64,000 nucleotides of DNA, taken from an uncultured Prevotellaceae bacterium (GTDB taxonomy: Bacteria; Bacteroidota; Bacteroidia; Bacteroidales; Bacteroidaceae). How positions within the stretch are numbered: position 1 is the stretch's first letter; every line of letters starts with the position of its first letter. Made by a program: the position numbers and the translations under genes. The stretch covers positions 44,124-108,123 of the forward strand of contig CACWNV010000014.1 of the NCBI GenBank assembly GCA_902762325.1. The letters are read 5' to 3'. This document shows, piece after piece, positions 19,676-30,061 of this stretch. The notes under the pieces are model-generated. The model saw only the letters and a program-made list of their open reading frames with translations, was not told the origin of the DNA and did no database searches.

Positions 19676-19737
19676 GTCATTGGAGTAGCTTTTGATGCCT
19701 ATTCAGGCATACGTTTCGGTACTCCTGTTATATAACA

Positions 19738-19777
19738 AAATCGGGAAGATGCTGACATCGTAGCATCTTCCCGATTT
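19738..19777. terminator. Strong bidirectional terminator hairpin
   Basis: AAATCGGGAAGATGCT (19738-19753) pairs perfectly with AGCATCTTCCCGATTT (19762-19777), a 16-bp stem with an 8-base loop, between the convergent C10 protease and aldo/keto reductase genes. Confidence 0.92.
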
Positions 19778-19802
19778 ACTTGTTTTATCTCTCAGCCTTC
19801 GC

Positions 19803-20648
19803 TTATCCGTAGTTCTCAATCAGATACTTCACAAACTGAGGGTCACCAAAGTTGATGGTACCTGTGTCGTGCTGATTCAGTTGGGCAATCTGCGCCATAT
19901 CTTCGTCTGCCAAAGTGAAGTCAAAGATGTCGAAGTTTTGTGCCATACGTTCCTTGTGACTCGACTTGGGGATGGCTACGATGCCGCGCTGAGTGAGCCA
20001 TCGGAGGGCTACCTGGGCAGCACTCTTACCATACTTCGCACCGATGGCAGTCAGTTCATCGCTCTTTACGATACCCTCTACACCCTGTCCACCAAGTGGT
20101 CCCCATGCCATCATCTTCGTTTCAAACTCGGCATGTATCGGTTCGATGCCCGTCTGCTGGATGAGAGTGTTGCATTGCAACTGGTTCACCATCGGCTTTA
20201 CATCTACATAATGAGCGAAATCGAAGAAACGACCAGACTGGAAGTTGGATACGCCTATGGCACGTACCTTACCGGCACGATAGGCTTTCTCCATTGCCCG
20301 CCACGTACCGAACACGTCTCCGTATGCCTGATGGATCAGCAGCAGGTCGATATACTCCGTCTGTAACTTACCCAGGCTCTCGTCAATGCTCTTGGCTGCC
20401 TTTTCCTCACCGTTGTTTGAGATCCACACCTTCGTAACAAGGAACAGGTCTTCGCGCTTGATTCCACTCTTGCGCCAGGCATTGCCAACGCCTTCTTCGT
20501 TCTGATAGGCCTGTGCTGTGTCTATCAGACGGTAGCCAATGTTCAGCGCATCCGTCACACAACGCTCACACTCGTCAGGACTTACCAGAAATACGCCGTA
20601 ACCTAAGGACGGCATCTCAACGCCATTAAATAATTTAATGTACTCCAT
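19803..20648 (-). CDS. Aldo/keto reductase (DkgA-like)
   Basis: Cytoplasmic NADPH-dependent reductase of aldehydes and ketones such as methylglyoxal or 2,5-diketogluconate. The 281 residues show the AKR tetrad: D in LIDTAQAYQNEEGVG (with the catalytic Tyr), K in LFLVTKVWI and H in LLLIHQAY. The cofactor segment VAIPKSSHKERMAQNFDIF is also present. It is the third gene of an operon after the alcohol dehydrogenase (15-base gap). In E. coli the homologous pair yqhD-dkgA is controlled by the adjacent AraC regulator YqhC; the divergent AraC gene at 22632 makes the same arrangement likely here. Confidence 0.93.
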   Translation of the reverse strand: MEYIKLFNGVEMPSLGYGVFLVSPDECERCVTDALNIGYRLIDTAQAYQNEEGVGNAWRKSGIKREDLFLVTKVWISNNGEEKAAKSIDESLGKLQTEYIDLLLIHQAYGDVFGTWRAMEKAYRAGKVRAIGVSNFQSGRFFDFAHYVDVKPMVNQLQCNTLIQQTGIEPIHAEFETKMMAWGPLGGQGVEGIVKSDELTAIGAKYGKSAAQVALRWLTQRGIVAIPKSSHKERMAQNFDIFDFTLADEDMAQIAQLNQHDTGTINFGDPQFVKYLIENYG

Positions 20649-20663
20649 ACTTCCCGGTTAGTC

Positions 20664-21827
20664 TTATAATGAAGCTACAAGAATCTCCTTGATGTCCTGC
20701 TCCGACAGAGGCACGTAGGCATTTTCCAGTCCTTCGTTTACCGCAACGTGGTGAGCCATCTCATCGATACGCTCTTCACCAATGCCTACTTCACGTAGGT
20801 GCATGGGAATATTGATGCTCTCGAAGAATGCGTATGTAGCATCGATAGCTTTTTCTGCAATCTCCTGTTTGGGCAATGTGGCATCAATGCCGAACACGTT
20901 AATACCATATTTCACGAAGCGATCGATTGTCTTTTCACTGAGGATATGACGCATCCAACGTGGGGTAATGATGGCAAGACCTTCGCCATGAGTGATGTCA
21001 TAGTAGGCACTCAGGGCATGTTCGATGCCGTGGCAGGGCCAGCCAGAAGGGCTGTTGCCGAGTGAATAGATGCCGTTGCAGCCAAGGGTACAGGCAAACA
21101 TCATTTCAGCACGTGCACGATAGTCCTCTGGATTCTCCAGACAAGCCTTGGCATTCACCATCAGACTCTTCAGACCTGCCTCGCAGAAACCGTCGTTCAA
21201 CAGCGTCGAGTCCTCGCAGAAGTATTGCTCCATAATGTGGTTCATGGCATCTGCACAACCTGCTGCCGTCTGCTTCTTCGATACAGAGAAGGTGTAACAA
21301 GGATCGAGGATGGAACATACGGGGAACACCAGCGGACTGAAATAAGCCAGCTTGTCGTTGGTCTCTGTGCGTGAAATCACACCTCCACAATCGTACTCGC
21401 TACCAGTTGCTGCCAGTGTCAGGATGTCTACAATGGGGATGGCATCCGTTGTGGGAACCTTAGCCGTGATGATGTCCCATGGGTCTCCGTCGTATTTCGC
21501 TGAGCCGGCAATGGCCTTTGAGCAGTCGAGTACGCTACCGCCACCCACAGACAAGATAACATCGATGTCGTTCTCCTTACAAAGTCTTACACCTTCGAGT
21601 ACACTGGGATCATATTTCGGGTTTGGCTGTATGCCCGAGAGTTCCGTTATCTCGAAATCCTTTAACAGTTCCTTCACGCGGTCATATAGACCGATTTTCT
21701 TGATGCTGCCACCACCATAGGTCAGCAGTACACGCTTACCGATAGCCGCCATTACTGCGGGAAGTTTCTCAATTGCATTCTCGCCAAATACCAGGCGAGT
21801 AGGGGTCATGTAATCAAAGTTCTGCAT
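20664..21827 (-). CDS. yqhD: Iron-containing alcohol dehydrogenase (YqhD/butanol dehydrogenase type)
   Basis: Cytoplasmic NAD(P)H-dependent dehydrogenase reducing short aldehydes. At 387 residues it equals the length of YqhD. Motifs: cofactor loop SVGGGSVLDCSKAIAG with the GGGS typical of the family; metal ligands D and H in GCADAMNHIMEQYF and in GWPCHGIEHALSAYYDITHGEGLAI. It lies 21 bases after the flavodoxin gene and 15 before the aldo/keto reductase gene, so all three are probably one transcript for aldehyde or redox stress, divergent from an AraC regulator. The gene name is by similarity in motifs and context, not by search. Confidence 0.92.
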   Translation of the reverse strand: MQNFDYMTPTRLVFGENAIEKLPAVMAAIGKRVLLTYGGGSIKKIGLYDRVKELLKDFEITELSGIQPNPKYDPSVLEGVRLCKENDIDVILSVGGGSVLDCSKAIAGSAKYDGDPWDIITAKVPTTDAIPIVDILTLAATGSEYDCGGVISRTETNDKLAYFSPLVFPVCSILDPCYTFSVSKKQTAAGCADAMNHIMEQYFCEDSTLLNDGFCEAGLKSLMVNAKACLENPEDYRARAEMMFACTLGCNGIYSLGNSPSGWPCHGIEHALSAYYDITHGEGLAIITPRWMRHILSEKTIDRFVKYGINVFGIDATLPKQEIAEKAIDATYAFFESINIPMHLREVGIGEERIDEMAHHVAVNEGLENAYVPLSEQDIKEILVASL

Positions 21828-21848
21828 TGTTCTAATTGTTTTATGTTG

Positions 21849-22478
21849 TTAATATCCTAAATCTTTAAGCCATTTTTCAACCTTTGCTTTCTCCGTGCGA
21901 ACCTCATGTCCGTAGATGCTGAAGCCCTTTGTGACGTTGGCACCGGGGAATGCCTTCTTCACGTCCTCCACACAGTTGGCGAGTCCACTGCCTTCATGGG
22001 TGGTGAAAGGGATGACGGTCTTGCCTTTCAAATCGTTTGTGTGCTTCTTGAAGAAGGTAAACATCACCTGCGGATAGGTGCCCCACCACACGGGACCGCC
22101 AATAAACACGGTGTCGTATCCACTCAAATCCACATCGCCCTCATACTCCGGCAACTCACCGTTTTTAGCTTCTTCTTGTGCCAACTTGATAAGCGGGTTG
22201 TAGGCCATGCCATCGTACTTATGAGTAACAATCTCGAATTGCTTTGCACCCGCCAATTCCGTGATATAGTCAGCCACAATCTTCGTGTTGCCCACTTCAA
22301 TGTTTCCTACTGCGTAGTTGTCTCCCGCATGCGAGAAGAACACAACCAATGCCTTTCCGTCTTTTGCCATAACTGATGTTTCGTTTGATGTTGATGTTTC
22401 TGTTTGTTGTTTCGTGCCGCCACAAGCTGTCGAAACAAGTAATGCCACTACAGCTGTGATGAAAGTCTTGATGTTCAT
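21849..22478 (-). CDS. Flavodoxin-like lipoprotein
   Basis: FMN-binding flavodoxin domain anchored outside the cytoplasm. The ATG at 22478 is chosen because it gives a lipoprotein signal (MNIKTFITAVVALLVSTAC); the frame start at 22508 would add ten polar residues. The flavodoxin core shows VVFFSHAGDNYAVGN (FMN phosphate loop), DTVFIGGPVWWGTYPQ and TTHEGSGLANC. Export of a flavodoxin suggests electron transfer in the periplasm, for example to quinones or disulfides. It is the first gene of the redox operon. A TATCTTTG -7 box lies upstream (reverse of 22506-22513). Confidence 0.88.
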   Translation of the reverse strand: MNIKTFITAVVALLVSTACGGTKQQTETSTSNETSVMAKDGKALVVFFSHAGDNYAVGNIEVGNTKIVADYITELAGAKQFEIVTHKYDGMAYNPLIKLAQEEAKNGELPEYEGDVDLSGYDTVFIGGPVWWGTYPQVMFTFFKKHTNDLKGKTVIPFTTHEGSGLANCVEDVKKAFPGANVTKGFSIYGHEVRTEKAKVEKWLKDLGY

Positions 22479-22601
22479 ATTTGTCTGCTTTTTGTTATCT
22501 GACTGCAAAGATACGATGATTTCCTAATACTATAGTTTCACAAAAAGCGTTATGTTTTTCACTTTTTGCAGAAATCGTACTTTTATATACAAAATAATGT
22601 G

Positions 22602-22609
22602 TATCTTTG
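22602..22609 (+). promoter_or_regulatory. Candidate -7 element for the AraC gene
   Basis: TATCTTTG ends 22 bases before the ATG at 22632. The -33 element is poor. Together with the opposite-facing TATCTTTG at 22506-22513, the 154-base gap holds divergent promoters where an AraC dimer could act on both genes. Confidence 0.45.
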
Positions 22610-22631
22610 GACACGGTAGCTAATAAATGAT

Positions 22632-23450
22632 ATGAAGACAGATTTTCAATATTCAACAGACTTCTATGGGATGAATGCCCGTGAGTTGAGTCACACTTGT
22701 ATGCACCTGCTTTGTACGGCAGGGGAGGGGAGTTTTGTGTTCAACGAGCATTGCTATCACATTGTGAAAAACGATCTGGTGGTGATACCCATGCCCGACA
22801 AGGTGAAGAACCTTGCTGCACATGCCGACATGCAGGTGGAATGGTTTGCTGCCGATTATAAGTTCCTGCAAAATCTGCTGCCATCGAACAACTATAGTAT
22901 CGGGGGCAGCATCTCGTTGAACCAGGATCCCGTCATCAAGCTGACAGATGAACAGGCCAGGCATCTCTTGGATGACTTCCATCGCCTTCGTGACCGACTT
23001 GAAGACCGCCACCTGCAGTTCTACCGGGAACTCATGGGCAGTCTCTGCCTGACGATGATGTACGACATCTTCGAAGCTCATGCCCAGCGTGATGCCACCG
23101 ACACCCATACCGACCGCACGGCTTACATCGTGAAACAACTGATGGCATTGCTCGCCACAGGCATCAGTCGTACTGAGCGTGACGTGAGCTACTATGCCGA
23201 GCGCCTGAACGTATCACCTAAATACCTCTCTGCTACCATCAAGCGTGTGACGGGTCACAGCGTTACTTCATATATAGACCGCCACACCATCCCCATACTG
23301 AAAGACTATCTGAATGATGAACGTCTGTCGCTCACGCAAATAGCTGAACTTATGAATTTCACGTCATTGAGCTACTTCAGCCGTTACTGTACAAAGCACC
23401 TTGGCCAGTCGCCCAGCGAATACCGCCAGAGTTTCCAACCGAAGTTTTAG
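22632..23450 (+). CDS. AraC family transcriptional regulator
   Basis: A 272-residue activator with an N-terminal cupin-like sensing region (FVFNEHCYHIVKNDLVVIP) and a C-terminal double helix-turn-helix: YYAERLNVSPKYLSATIKRVTG, then LSLTQIAELMNFTSLSYFSRYCTKH with the closing GQSPSEYR motif. It is transcribed away from the flavodoxin/yqhD/AKR operon. By analogy with YqhC of E. coli it probably activates that operon in response to reactive aldehydes or redox stress; this role is inferred from position. Confidence 0.92.
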   Translation: MKTDFQYSTDFYGMNARELSHTCMHLLCTAGEGSFVFNEHCYHIVKNDLVVIPMPDKVKNLAAHADMQVEWFAADYKFLQNLLPSNNYSIGGSISLNQDPVIKLTDEQARHLLDDFHRLRDRLEDRHLQFYRELMGSLCLTMMYDIFEAHAQRDATDTHTDRTAYIVKQLMALLATGISRTERDVSYYAERLNVSPKYLSATIKRVTGHSVTSYIDRHTIPILKDYLNDERLSLTQIAELMNFTSLSYFSRYCTKHLGQSPSEYRQSFQPKF

Positions 23451-23578
23451 TAGATTCTCATTTTGCTTGTGTTACCTTTAACGCATCAGTACCGATGTGA
23501 GCAATAGTGACTATAAATAATCGTTAATTCTTGGAGAAATATCGCAGAGTCAGGATAATAATCAGTATCTTTGTTGCC

Positions 23579-23926
23579 ATGAACTTGACGAAGAAACGAC
23601 ATCTTACATCGTGGTTGCTATTGGCAGTCTTTGTGCCAATGCTGATATTCTCGTCACTTCATGTACATGAGGGAAGTTTTTCGGGACTTGATACAGAATG
23701 CACCGATTGCGTTCATCACAGTTGTCATGGTCATCTGACACAGGCTGCATCATGGGCGCATGACTGCGTGCTATGCCAGTTGCTGACACTCCCCATGCTG
23801 ACAGCTGCTGTGATGGCTGTCACGGTATTTGTTCATGTATGTAAGAAGAGTTATGCCCAGCCTTTGTGTGGCTATCAAGCCGCCTGTTGTGGCATCATCG
23901 TTACGCGTGGCCCTCCGTTTGCCTGA
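23579..23926 (+). CDS. Small His/Cys-rich membrane protein upstream of TonB receptor
   Basis: A 115-residue protein starting at the ATG at 23579. It has an N-terminal hydrophobic helix (SWLLLAVFVPMLIFSS), then a soft-metal-like segment with HVHEG, CTDCVHHSCHGH and HDCVLCQLL, then a second hydrophobic helix and a C-terminal CC pair. Such proteins precede TonB receptors in related genomes and resemble the DUF2946-type accessory proteins; this is from memory. It is co-directional with, and 55 bases from, the His-rich receptor gene, so a role in transition-metal handling is likely. A TATCTTTG box at 23566-23573 is very close to the start. Confidence 0.72.
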   Translation: MNLTKKRHLTSWLLLAVFVPMLIFSSLHVHEGSFSGLDTECTDCVHHSCHGHLTQAASWAHDCVLCQLLTLPMLTAAVMAVTVFVHVCKKSYAQPLCGYQAACCGIIVTRGPPFA

Positions 23927-23981
23927 TTCCCACAGGTTTCTTACATACACTATTTTATACATCCATTTAATCCATCACAGA

Positions 23982-26165
23982 ATGAAGACAATATATTTCA
24001 TTCTGCCATTGTTGTGTATTTGTACGGCAGTGGCAGCGCAAGACAGTATAAAGACACACCATCATGCGGAGGACTCGACAGATGTGTTCTACCGCCATTT
24101 GAATCTGAACGAAGTAACGGTGACGGGCGTAACAGGCGACACAAAGTTGAAGTATGCGACAGCTCCGGTAAGTATCGTATCACCACAGGTGCTTAGGGCT
24201 ACGGCATCGACCAACATCATCGACGCTATCGCCCACCAGCCTGGTGTCAGTCAGTTGACTACGGGCGGCAGTATTTCGAAACCCATCATCCGAGGATTGG
24301 GTTACAACCGTGTTGTGGTGATGAGCGAGGGAGTACGTCAGGAAGGTCAGCAATGGGGCGACGAGCATGGCGTGGAGGTTGATGGCAGTAGCGTCAACTC
24401 AGTAGAGATTCTGAAAGGTCCTGCCTCGCTGATGTATGGTTCGGATGCAATGGCGGGTGTCGTTATCCTCCATTCAAAGCCGACGCTCGCAGAAGGCGAT
24501 ATGCGTGCCAATGTGAGTTCGGAGTATCAGACAAACAACGGTCTCTTTAACTATAATCTGTCGATAGCAGGCAACCAGCATGGATTTGTGTGGGATGCCC
24601 GTTTTAGTGATAAGATGGCGCATGCGTATAAGAACAAGTACGATGGTTACGTGCCTGGTTCACAGTTCCGCGAACGTGCCGGCAGACTGATGCTGGGTGT
24701 TGATAAAACGTGGGGACATTCAAGGCTTACATGGACGGCTTATCATCTGACTCCAGGCATCGTAGAGGGAGAGCGCAATCCAGAAACGGGTGAGTTGGAA
24801 TGTAGCACGAATAACGTGAAGACTTACGGCAAGTCGCTGCCTTTCCAGCAGGTGAAACACTATAAACTTGTCTGGGACAATTCGCTATCCCTCTCGTCGG
24901 GCTATCTGAAAGCCATCATAGGGTATCAGCAAAACCGCCGACAGGAGTTCGAAGAGTCTGCTGATGAATACGAATTGTTTTTCAAACTGCATACGCTGAC
25001 CTACGACCTGCGCTATCTGACTCATGAATGGGACGGCTGGAAGTTTTCAACGGGCATCGGCGGTATGTATCAGAAGTCGGGAAACGAGGGAGAAGAATAC
25101 CTGATTCCCGACTATCGGCTCTTCGACTTCGGTATCTATGCTACCACCACGAAAGCCATTGGCGATAGCTGGACATTGAATGGAGGTGTTCGCTATGACC
25201 ACCGTAGGCTGCATGGCGATGAGTTGATTGAGGATGGAGATATGCGCTTTACAGATTTCTCCCGCCACTTCAACGGTTTGACAGGTAGCATTGGTGCTGT
25301 CTGCAACATCAACAAGCACTTCAATGTTCGCTTGAACCTTGCACGCGGCTTCCGTACACCGAATATGAGTGAGTTGTCATCCAATGGTGTTCACGAGGGC
25401 TCAATCCGTTACGAATTAGGAAATCAGCAGCTAAAGGCAGAGTATAGTCTGCAGGCTGATCTCGGTCTTGACTTCACCTCGCGATATGTATCTGCACAGG
25501 TAGCTCTCTTTGCCAATCGCATCGACAACTATATCTTCACCCATCGCCTGAACCAGGAAATTGAAGAAGGCTATCTCACATACGCCTATACACAAGGGGA
25601 TGCCCGACTGTTGGGCTTCGAAGCGGGTATCGACTTTCACCCTGTCCATTCCATCCATTTCTCAAACTCCTTCTCGTATGTCGATGCCCGGCTGATGCAT
25701 GCAAGTGCCGACACAAAGTACCTTCCTTTCACACCAGCCCCTCACTGGGCATCGGAACTGAAATGGGAACTCTTCCATCACTCGCACACTACGGTCAATC
25801 ATCACCATACTTCGGATGCAGCCCACCGCTCATTACTCAATAATTTGTATGTGGCTGCTGGCCTTGACTGCTATCTGAAGCAGACACATATATATAGTGC
25901 AGACGATACAGAGACCAAGACTCCAGGCTATGCTTTGCTCAGTCTTTCGGTAGGTTCCGACATCCAGGTGAAAGGAAGAAAGGTTGCCGAACTGTATATC
26001 ACAGCCGACAACCTGCTGGACAAAGCCTACCAGAACCACCTGAGCCGATTGAAATATGCCGATGTGAATGCAGTCACAGGTCGACGTGGGGTCTTTAACA
26101 TGGGGCGCAACATCACCTTCAAAATAGTGGTGCCCCTGTTCCTGGCTCAAACTCATAAAACATAG
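23982..26165 (+). CDS. TonB-dependent outer-membrane receptor, probable metal (zinc-like) transporter
   Basis: Outer-membrane importer of 727 residues. The ATG at 23982 gives a signal peptide ending at AVAAQ. A plug domain follows (VSIVSPQVLRATASTNIIDA, SISKPIIRGLGYNRVVVM, VEILKGPASLMYGSDAMAGV), then a beta-barrel that ends with an aromatic residue pattern (NITFKIVVPLF). Histidine clusters occur after the signal peptide (KTHHHAED) and in a late loop (HSHTTVNHHHTSDAAH). His-rich loops are typical of zinc receptors such as ZnuD, so zinc, copper or nickel is the likely cargo. No SusD partner is present, which argues against glycan uptake. Confidence 0.9.
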   Translation: MKTIYFILPLLCICTAVAAQDSIKTHHHAEDSTDVFYRHLNLNEVTVTGVTGDTKLKYATAPVSIVSPQVLRATASTNIIDAIAHQPGVSQLTTGGSISKPIIRGLGYNRVVVMSEGVRQEGQQWGDEHGVEVDGSSVNSVEILKGPASLMYGSDAMAGVVILHSKPTLAEGDMRANVSSEYQTNNGLFNYNLSIAGNQHGFVWDARFSDKMAHAYKNKYDGYVPGSQFRERAGRLMLGVDKTWGHSRLTWTAYHLTPGIVEGERNPETGELECSTNNVKTYGKSLPFQQVKHYKLVWDNSLSLSSGYLKAIIGYQQNRRQEFEESADEYELFFKLHTLTYDLRYLTHEWDGWKFSTGIGGMYQKSGNEGEEYLIPDYRLFDFGIYATTTKAIGDSWTLNGGVRYDHRRLHGDELIEDGDMRFTDFSRHFNGLTGSIGAVCNINKHFNVRLNLARGFRTPNMSELSSNGVHEGSIRYELGNQQLKAEYSLQADLGLDFTSRYVSAQVALFANRIDNYIFTHRLNQEIEEGYLTYAYTQGDARLLGFEAGIDFHPVHSIHFSNSFSYVDARLMHASADTKYLPFTPAPHWASELKWELFHHSHTTVNHHHTSDAAHRSLLNNLYVAAGLDCYLKQTHIYSADDTETKTPGYALLSLSVGSDIQVKGRKVAELYITADNLLDKAYQNHLSRLKYADVNAVTGRRGVFNMGRNITFKIVVPLFLAQTHKT

Positions 26166-26172
26166 TACACAA

Positions 26173-26206
26173 AAAGATGCCACTCGTATTTGCGAATGGC
26201 ATCTTT
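26173..26206. terminator. Bidirectional terminator hairpin
   Basis: AAAGATGCCA (26173-26182) pairs with TGGCATCTTT (26197-26206), with T-rich sequence beyond, between the convergent TonB receptor and GH3 genes. Confidence 0.9.
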
Positions 26207-26227
26207 CTTTTCTTTGTTTACCTTCTT

Positions 26228-28591
26228 TTACCTTTTCAGCAGGTTCAGTTTTACTGATGGTTTCATGACATCATGAGCCTTGGTCTGCTGAGCCTTAACT
26301 TTGGCAGCCAATGTTGATTTGATGTCTTGTGAAGAGGCAGCAATGAGGAACTGATATTCGCCTTCTGCCACTACCCATGAAGAAGAAGCTTCATCGAAAG
26401 AGGCAAGGTCGGCAGCCTTCACGCTGAGTTTCAATGTCTCGCTTTCACCTGGCTTCAGGTTCTTTGTCTTGGCATAGGCCTTCAGTTCCTTGACGGGCTT
26501 GTTGGCAGCCTTGTTGTCGGGAGCAGAAATGTAAAGCTCTACAACCTCCTTGCCCTCACGCTCACCACTGTTCTTTACAGTAACGGTCACCTCGTAAGCA
26601 TCGCCCTTCTCAGCAATCTTGGCATCGCTGTAGTCGAAGGTGGTGTAGCTGAGACCGAAACCGAAAGGATAGCTGACGGGAACTTCGAAGGAATCGAAAT
26701 AACGATAGCCCACGTAGATGTCTTCTTCATAGTCAGTCCAGTCTACATTCTTCACATTACCACGCTCAACAGTATTCATGAAGTCGAGCTTTGCCGTCTG
26801 ATCCACTGGGAAGTTCTTGGAAGAATAGGCATCGGTGAACTTCACGGGCCATGTCATAGTGAACTTGCCCGAAGGTGACTGCTTACCACTGAGTACGTCT
26901 ACCACGCTGTTACCGCCTTCCTGACCTGCCTGCCATGCGCAGAGGATAGCGTCGGGCAGTTCCTTCCAAGAAGCAGTCTCGATGACACCGCCGATGTTCA
27001 GCAACACCACCACCTGCTTGCCAGCCTTGTGATAAGTCTCACAGACCTGTTCAAGAAGCTTGCGCTCAGAGTCATTGAGGTTGAAGTCAGATGACTTACG
27101 GTCGAAGAACTCACCGGAGATACGTCCGATTGTCAGTACGGCAATATCAGCCTTGGCAGCCTGAGCCTCCAGTTCTGCCACGGTAAACTGCTTTTCGGCA
27201 GGCAGACCGCTTGGCAGGAATCTCATCATCATTGCCTTCTCCGGATCGGTCTTCTCAATCTTGGCTATCTCAGCCTCACGAGCCTTGCGATAGTCGTTCC
27301 AGAACAGCTCATACGCCTGCTTTAAATCGTCTGACACGGCATAACCTCCGTTCTTCATACCGTCAAGCAAAGAAACTACATAGGCGTGGTTCACATTACC
27401 AGAGCCTGTACCGCCGGCAATGAACTCATAAGAGGTGTTGCCATAGAGAGCTACATTCTTGATGCTTTCGGCAAAAGGAAGGGCTTTTTCGTTCTTCATC
27501 AAGACCATACCCTCGGCAGCCGACTGACGGGTAACTTCTGCATGAGCCTTCAGGTCGGGCTTGTTAGAGAACTTATAACCCTGATAACGGGGTGTCTTCT
27601 CAATAAGATTGAGGATGCGGCTCACGTTACGGTCGAGGTCTGCTTCAGCAAGCTTTCCACTCTTTACGCCTGCCACGATGGAGTCGAACTGTTCTTTCTT
27701 ACCAGGCTGTAGCATGTCGTTGCCTGCCCACATCTGAACGGCGCCGTCCTTACCGCCAAACCAGTCTGTCATTACCGTACCCTCATAGCCCCATTCGTCG
27801 CGGAGAATGGTCTGCACGAGGTCCTTGCTCTCAGAGGTATAGACACCATTGATGTAATTGTACGAGGTCATTACCGTCCAGGGTTTGCTCTCCTTGATGG
27901 CAATCTCGAAGCCCTTCAGGTAAATCTCACGGAGCGCACGTTGGGACATGTGTGCATCATTGCCCATACGGTTGGTTTCCTGGTTGTTGGCAGCGAAGTG
28001 CTTGATGCTCGTGCCTACGTCGTTCTTTTGGATACCTTTGATATAGGCAGCTGCAGTCTTACCTGCTACAACAGGGTCTTCTGAGTAATACTCGAAGTTA
28101 CGTCCGCAAAGCGGATTGCGCATGATGTTGAGAGCAGGAGCCAGCAACACATCTGCACCATATTCCTTCACTTCCTGTCCCATGGCGATACCTACCTCTT
28201 CGACAAGCTTCGTATTCCATGTTGAGGCAAGTAGCGTACCTATTGGGAAGTGTGTGCAATAATAGGTTGCAGAGTCTCCCTCGCGGGTAGGATCGATACG
28301 AAGTCCTGCAGGACCGTCAGCCAATACGATAGCCGGAATGCCGAGCGAGTCGAGCGGATAGGTGGTACCAGCTGCACCTGGTACGAGATTCTTGGTGGCA
28401 CCAATAACGGCCTCATCACCGGAGAAGCCCTCCATGCCAGTACCAATCACGAAGTGGGCCTTGTCTTCGAGCGACATCTTTGCCATCACTTCTTCCTGAT
28501 TGATGGTGTTCTTGGTTACATTGCCTTCGGAGGCACAACCAACTAATAAAACAGCCATTCCTAAAACTGAGATTAAACTCTTTTTCATCAT
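26228..28591 (-). CDS. Glycoside hydrolase family 3 lipoprotein (beta-glucosidase/beta-xylosidase-like)
   Basis: Exo-acting hydrolase releasing terminal beta-linked sugars. Lipobox LVGCAS near residue 19. N-terminal TIM barrel with KHFAANNQETNRM and the nucleophile Asp in TVMTDWFGG; alpha/beta sandwich domain; C-terminal fibronectin-III-like domain (VTVKNSGEREGKEVVELYI). The 787-residue length is standard for three-domain GH3. It follows the CE1 esterase gene by 14 bases on the same strand, so the pair is an operon likely acting on feruloylated or acetylated hemicellulose. Substrate assignment is inference. Confidence 0.94.
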   Translation of the reverse strand: MMKKSLISVLGMAVLLVGCASEGNVTKNTINQEEVMAKMSLEDKAHFVIGTGMEGFSGDEAVIGATKNLVPGAAGTTYPLDSLGIPAIVLADGPAGLRIDPTREGDSATYYCTHFPIGTLLASTWNTKLVEEVGIAMGQEVKEYGADVLLAPALNIMRNPLCGRNFEYYSEDPVVAGKTAAAYIKGIQKNDVGTSIKHFAANNQETNRMGNDAHMSQRALREIYLKGFEIAIKESKPWTVMTSYNYINGVYTSESKDLVQTILRDEWGYEGTVMTDWFGGKDGAVQMWAGNDMLQPGKKEQFDSIVAGVKSGKLAEADLDRNVSRILNLIEKTPRYQGYKFSNKPDLKAHAEVTRQSAAEGMVLMKNEKALPFAESIKNVALYGNTSYEFIAGGTGSGNVNHAYVVSLLDGMKNGGYAVSDDLKQAYELFWNDYRKAREAEIAKIEKTDPEKAMMMRFLPSGLPAEKQFTVAELEAQAAKADIAVLTIGRISGEFFDRKSSDFNLNDSERKLLEQVCETYHKAGKQVVVLLNIGGVIETASWKELPDAILCAWQAGQEGGNSVVDVLSGKQSPSGKFTMTWPVKFTDAYSSKNFPVDQTAKLDFMNTVERGNVKNVDWTDYEEDIYVGYRYFDSFEVPVSYPFGFGLSYTTFDYSDAKIAEKGDAYEVTVTVKNSGEREGKEVVELYISAPDNKAANKPVKELKAYAKTKNLKPGESETLKLSVKAADLASFDEASSSWVVAEGEYQFLIAASSQDIKSTLAAKVKAQQTKAHDVMKPSVKLNLLKR

Positions 28592-28605
28592 CTTCTTTTT
28601 GGAAT

Positions 28606-29985
<1,380 letters not shown>

Positions 29986-30061
29986 CATCCGATTTTTTAT
30001 CAATGCCTCTTATATGACAGATAGGCCAGTCGTGTGGAACTCGTAAAATAGAATTTAGTAT

